A stretch of DNA of 64,000 nucleotides from Maratus speciosus (taxonomy: Eukaryota > Arthropoda > Arachnida > Araneae > Salticidae): positions 73,473,974 through 73,537,973 of the forward strand of contig OZ010796.1 of NCBI GenBank assembly GCA_963932465.1, given 5' to 3'. Every line of letters begins with the position of its first letter. Positions within the stretch are counted from its first letter, which is position 1. Below the pieces are notes generated by a model, which was not told the origin of the DNA, ran no database searches, and was given only the letters and a program-made list of their open reading frames with translations. Positions 54,101-60,100 of the stretch are shown here, piece after piece. The translations under genes and the position numbers were made by a program.

Positions 54101-57100
54101 TGAGAAATGGGGAGAAAAAAAATTTTGATCACAAGAAAAAGTTCGTTAAATAGAGAATGCACTTCGCTATTTGGAGGTTATTTTACGAAGAAATTCGCAA
54201 AATATTCTTGGTTCCAAGGAAAAGTTCGCAAAATAGAGAAATTCACAAAATAGAGGTTCGTTAAATAGAGGTTCGACTGTAATTGACGTTTTTGTTATCA
54301 TCTATGACCATCTTCGGGAAAGAGTTGTTACATTGCTTTTAAAGTTTTTTAAGGAACAAAGTCAAGCCGTCTTAAATTTGAAAAGTTCATTAGGTTCCCA
54401 ATCGATTGTTGCTTCAACCAATCATAAGAACAGAATATGCAGTGGCATCATCTATCGGATAAAAACAGAATAAAAGTTTAAATGAATTAATGATGGAGTA
54501 TGCAATGGCGACATCTATCAGATGAAAACAGAAGATAAGAAAGATTGAATAAACAATGCAGTATGCAGTAGCAACATCCAATGTAAAATGATAAAACTAA
54601 ATGCAGAACAGAATAGAGACAAACTTTGATAGAAACGTAGATAGCTGTAAATTGCCAAGCGTTAAAAGGATAGGATGAATATAAATACAGTAGCATATGA
54701 TTATTTTAAGAGGAACATTCAAAATTTAGGGATAATAAATGAGATGTTATCATTACATACTTCGTTACTTCTAACCATAATTTCAATGGATTCTTTCTGT
54801 AGAAGTAATATTAACATTATTACATGGTACAACTTCAATAACATTATTACATGAAATTTTTATCTTGGCATTATCAAAATCTGTGGCTGTCAGGATTGTT
54901 AAAATAAAATCTAGCTAGAGCTGTTGTCTGTTGATATTGCAAAATATTTCTTTTATTTTCTTTCAAACTTTCTACATATTTTCTTTTCATAATGTTTCCA
55001 TTTTGTATATACCATTTAGTAAACTTTTGTTTTTGTTTTTTCATGTTAATATTGAAGTATATGAAGTTCAATAATACATGCTCATTGAACAATATAACTT
55101 GAGCTTTGACAGTCAGAGGGTAAAAAAATCAAAATATATTTCTACTGATAGATGGTTTGAAATAGAAAATGTACTAAATTAGTGATGAGTATACTCATCA
55201 TCAGTCAACAAAGTGTTTATTTTTGTGCATTGATTTGATTTTATTTAAATAGGGCCTTTTAGCAGATAGCATTCCTTTTGAAAGCTTCCCAGCTTGCCTT
55301 TCTTTACCTGCAGAATCTGGCCATCCTGTTAATTTACTTGGTACACCTCTGAGTTCTGGTGAACTGCAAATTTTAGGTATAATAGTTCTTTCCTTTGATT
55401 AAAAAAAAGATTTTTTTTAAGGTACTTTTCTGTTATACCAACATCATGCAAAAATGTGCACTAATGCACCATTTATTTAAACCCTGGCCATGCAAAGGTT
55501 TTTTTTATTACAAACCATGCCAAATATTGTGACTCAATATTTATTGAATGTGAATTTTTTATTACTTCAATTTATACTGCAGGCATGAAATTGTAGTTTT
55601 ATTTTACTGTATAATATTTATTTATTCTTTTAAGTATATAATGAAATAGTTTGCAAAAGTCTGTAATTTTGAAATGTTAAATATTTAACAGATCACTTTC
55701 ATCCCAACAACATTAAATTTTTTTTCAAATGTTTCACTTGGCACCAACTATAATGTTTGGTGAAAATGGCATTAACATAATGGGAAAGTACCTTTTAAAA
55801 ATCATTCTAATCATACTACGTTCCTTATCAGGGTTTGAAATAATGTTTGATTTTTTGGAGGGAATTATCCCTTTTTACTCACGATTTTATTAGGACGAGG
55901 TGATTTTCATCTTAGGCCATTATTTATCATTATTTATTATTTATCATTTTTCACCATTTATTATCCATTTAAGTCCAGTGGTGTGTTTTTAGATGACTAT
56001 ACTTAGTGCCAATAAAGTGCTTTTGAATTACCTTCAGTACATTATAAGAGAATGAAATTGCAAGGGAGATAAAGAAAAAACATTATTAATGACATATGTC
56101 TCGTGTTTCCTTCGATTATTGCAGTTGTTATGTAGCAGTAGAGGAAGACATTTTGTCTAAGTTTTCTGTAATGTGTTTTTTCACTCTTTGCTCATATTTT
56201 TAAAGAAAACAGTGAATTGATTCAGGTAAATGGAGTTTTATTTGCTTTTATTTTATAGTTATAGATGCAATTATTTTGCTATGATGCTTTTTTTGTTCAA
56301 AATAAATTCAGTTAGCAGAAATTCACATACAAATGTTAATGTACTAGAAATAGATCACTGGGCATTCAAACCTTCTGTTTTCTACTGCCAGTTGTGCTAT
56401 GATCTCTTGTTCGTTCTTCTGTTTGATAATATGAATCAGAAAATAATCTGTACAACTACATTTTACTGTCTGCTACATTTTTCCAATTTTTCTGAAACTA
56501 GCGTTAAATTTGGTTGAAAACTCTGCATGATATAAGCTAAAAACATGCAAGAAATTTTTGAACTTTAAAAAAAATCACTACCTCTATGAATATATGTGAT
56601 ATTCTTACAAAAATAAGTAAACACATTGTACAGTATCTACATATTTCTATTTTGCAGTGATAGGCCATTCTGTACATTTTAATGTACAAGGTGATCCCAA
56701 ATATTATTTTTCTTTGATTTTTATTATGGCCCCTAATTGTCCTCCTTATCAAATCGATGTTGATAAATTTGAGGCCAAACATATTCCTTATAATCCTGAA
56801 GTTCCAGAAGAATCCGACAAGTATATTTTTAAATATTCGAGAAAATGTCTAAAATTGAAAGTGCCCAGTGATTAATGGCTATAAGTGTACATTACATCTT
56901 TACACACCACTTTGTTGTGGTTTTCTTCATTTTCTCCCATTTTATGTGCTTTAATAAATTTAACTTCACATTGTAACTGCTGCATTAATTATTGTATTTT
57001 ATTATTATTGTACAATTTTTTAACATGTTTATATATATTTCATTATATATGCATGTTTTTAAATCTGTGTATTTTTGTTTTTATTTATTTTATCCTTTTG

Positions 57101-60100
57101 AAACATTTGTTTGAAGTACTACTACTTGATATTTGGAAATTTTTCCAGAGAGAAACATTCGCCTTGAATACAATATTTCAAATGAAAATCAAATTTCAAA
57201 TTATTTTTGCTTAAAAGGCGCAAAGACCAACTTAGTGAAAAATATTCCATGCCAGGAATCGAACCCGGGTCATCAGTATAGCGCACTGACGTTCTACCGC
57301 TAAACCACATGGAACGATACCCAGCCTGGAACTTCTCACTATTACAAGTTGGCAAGGCTACAAACGTAGCACAAGATGGAATATTTTCCGTGAGCCACCA
57401 ACATGGGGCAAACACAGACATATAATTAAATCCAGCATCGATGAATCTATATTAATATTTGGAAATTTTTCCAGAGAGAAACATTCGCCTTGAATACAAT
57501 ATTTCAAATGAAAATCAAATTTCAAATTATTTTTGCTTAAAATTGTGGTTTAGCGGTAGAACGTCAGTGCGCTATACTGATGACCCGGGTTCGATTCCCG
57601 GCATGGAATATTTTTCACTAAGTTGGTCTTTGCGCCTTTTAAGCAAAAATAATTTGAAATTTGATTTTCATTTGAAATATTGTATTCAAGGCGAATGTTT
57701 CTCTCTGGAAAAATTTCCAAATATTAATATAGATTCATCGATGCTGGATTTAATTATATGTCTGTGTTTGCCCCATGTTGGTGGCTCACGGAAAATATTC
57801 CATCTTGTGCTACGTTTGTAGCCTTGCCAACTTGTAATAGTGAGAAGTTCCAGGCTGGGTATCGTTCCATGTGGTTTAGCGGTAGAACGTCAGTGCGCTA
57901 TACTGATGACCCGGGTTCGATTCCCGGCATGGAATATTTTTCACTAAGTTGGTCTTTGCGCCTTTTAAGCAAAAATAATTTGAAATTTGATTTTCATTTG
58001 AAATATTGTATTCAAGGCGAATGTTTCTCTCTGGAAAAATTTCCAAATATTAATATAGATTCATCGATGCTGGATTTAATTATATGTCTGTGTTTGCCCC
58101 ATGTTGGTGGCTCACGGAAAATATTCCATCTTGTGCTACGTTTGTAGCCTTGCCAACTTGTAATAGTGAGAAGTTCCAGGCTGGGTATCGTTCCATGTGG
58201 TTTAGCGGTAGAACGTCAGTGCGCTATACTGATGACCCGGGTTCGATTCCCGGCATGGAATATTTTTCACTAAGTTGGTCTTTGCGCCTTTTAAGCAAAA
58301 ATAATTTGAAATTTGATTTTCATTTGAAATATTGTATTCAAGGCGAATGTTTCTCTCTGGAAAAATTTCCAAATATTAATATAGATTCATCGATGCTGGA
58401 TTTAATTATATGTCTGTGTTTGCCCCATGTTGGTGGCTCACGGAAAATATTCCATCTTGTGCTACGTTTGTAGCCTTGCCAACTTGTAATAGTGAGAAGT
58501 TCCAGGCTGGGTATCGTTCCATGTGGTTTAGCGGTAGAACGTCAGTGCGCTATACTGATGACCCGGGTTCGATTCCCGGCATGGAATATTTTTCACTAAG
58601 TTGGTCTTTGCGCCTTTTAAGCAAAAATAATTTGAAATTTGATTTTCATTTGAAATATTGTATTCAAGGCGAATGTTTCTCTCTGGGAAAATTTCCAAAT
58701 ATTAATATAGATTCATCGATGCTGGATTTAATTATATGTCTGTGTTTGCCCCATGTTGGTGGCTCACGGAAAATATTCCATCTTGTGCTACGTTTGTAGC
58801 CTTGCCAACTTGTAATAGTGAGAAGTTCCAGGCTGGGTATCGTTCCATGTGGTTTAGCGGTAGAACGTCAGTGCGCTATACTGATGACCCGGGTTCGATT
58901 CCCGGCATGGAATATTTTTCACTAAGTTGGTCTTTGCGCCTTTTAAGCAAAAATAATTTGAAATTTGATTTTCATTTGAAGTACTACTACTTGGTCTACT
59001 ATATGCTAAAAAATATCTCTCCGATGCCCATTAATCTAATTCAGTACACCAATTTTTTTTTTATCTACTTGCAGTTCAGGTAAAATTCAGTTATTATATT
59101 CCATGTTAAAAGCAAAATACCTCAGATTCAAGAATGTTATCCAATTGCATCCCAAAAAAATTGTTTGGGCATTAATGGGTTAATTATTTCATTTTTTTCA
59201 TGTTGTCACAGTCACATATTATATTTATAGTAATTGTTATAATGCTATTAAATTGTAAAAAAATCGCCTTTTTGTCATGAAATCTTTTATAGCTCTTATA
59301 TAATGGAAATAATCATAAATTCCACAATGGCATAAATTAATTTCATCCAGACGCTCTGTAGTTTAAGGAAATAAAGTCAATAAAAGAATTTAAGGGGGAA
59401 GAGGGGAGAAATCCCATACAGCATTTTTTATTGTGCAGGATTTTATTATTTTGGGTGTAATTCTCACAATCTATCTTGGCTATTTCAAATCTTTCTTAAT
59501 TGATTTGTGATTTAAATGTAATGTTTTAATTTGTTTTCTTTTCTATAGGTTATGCAACACATGTTTTAGGAGTGAAAAGCAACTGTCGTTTGAGGGATAT
59601 TCCTGCTATCAAAAAAACTTTTTTCTCTGTTGATGTTATTCCTCGTTTACCACAAATTCAAGTAGCTACATCTCTTCCTAAAGCTTCTATGTTTTCATCT
59701 CTTGGAGATACTAGTTATGTAGTTGCAAGTGCTACTTCTACATTGTATGCGGGTGAAAGGTATGATTTACCTAAAATTAAAAAAAAAATAAATAGATAAT
59801 TTCTAGCTACATAATATTTACAAAGAAAAGAACTTAAAAACACCACAAAAAGAGGTCATTTATAAAAACACCAAAAAAAGAGGTCATTGATTAATTATGT
59901 CATAATTCAAGAGGGGGTTGAGGGGATCCGAGAAGTATGACACAACATGATAGGAAACTAAAGGAATAACATTTTGTGATGCCACACCTAGAATATAAAA
60001 TCCATTAGGTTGCATTATTTTCAATAGTATTCACATCCAATTTCTAATGCATTAAGTGCTATTGCTTTTGTCCAATCGCACTTGGGAGGGGAGTGGGGAA

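Larger units (their letters stand above)
44812..54279 (-). mobile_element. Tigger/pogo-like element split by an 8.3-kb insertion
   Basis: CAGTCGAACCTCTATTTAAC at 44812 and its inverted copy ending at 54279 (GTTAAATAGAGGTTCGACTG) are flanked by TA on both sides. Without the insert at 45224-53550 it is about 1.1 kb. Internal AAAAGTTCGTTA and AAATAGAGA words repeat near both ends. The - strand keeps only a C-terminal transposase-like piece (53692-53940), so the catalytic core was lost before or apart from the insertion. Confidence 0.82.
38874..55252. other. TRAPPC9 giant intron, 16.4 kb
   Basis: Holds the 143-bp satellite, a Tigger-type MITE, half of a hairpin MITE and the nested 44812-54279 complex. 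No TRAPPC9 exon fits between J and K, because the protein is continuous across the junction (KVTHM/GLLADS). Confidence 0.7.
57129..58993. mobile_element. Array of 326-bp units with tRNA-like cassettes
   Basis: From 57129 to about 57542 the unit is in reverse orientation (1.3 copies), then it flips to 4.4 forward copies, all at an exact 326-bp period (for example GTTCCATGTGG at 57864, 58190, 58516 and 58842). Copies are nearly identical; differences seen are one base in the inverted tRNA-like part (GCCAGGAATC) and one in a forward copy (CTCTCTGGGAAAA near 58684). The block is bounded by a 19-bp direct repeat. The 129-codon ORFs in it are identical by-products of a 326-bp unit and not a protein family. 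Confidence 0.88.

Noticed and set aside
57865..57935. Functional tRNA-Ser(GCT)
   Set aside because: U33 is C, and the long variable arm needed by Ser tRNAs is absent. Kept only as tRNA-like.
57122..59083. Five nearly identical ORFs of 99-129 codons ([16 protein letters not shown]...)
   Set aside because: They arise because the 326-bp repeat unit lacks a stop in one frame, and they read straight through the tRNA-like cassette. No domain, no independent start signal.
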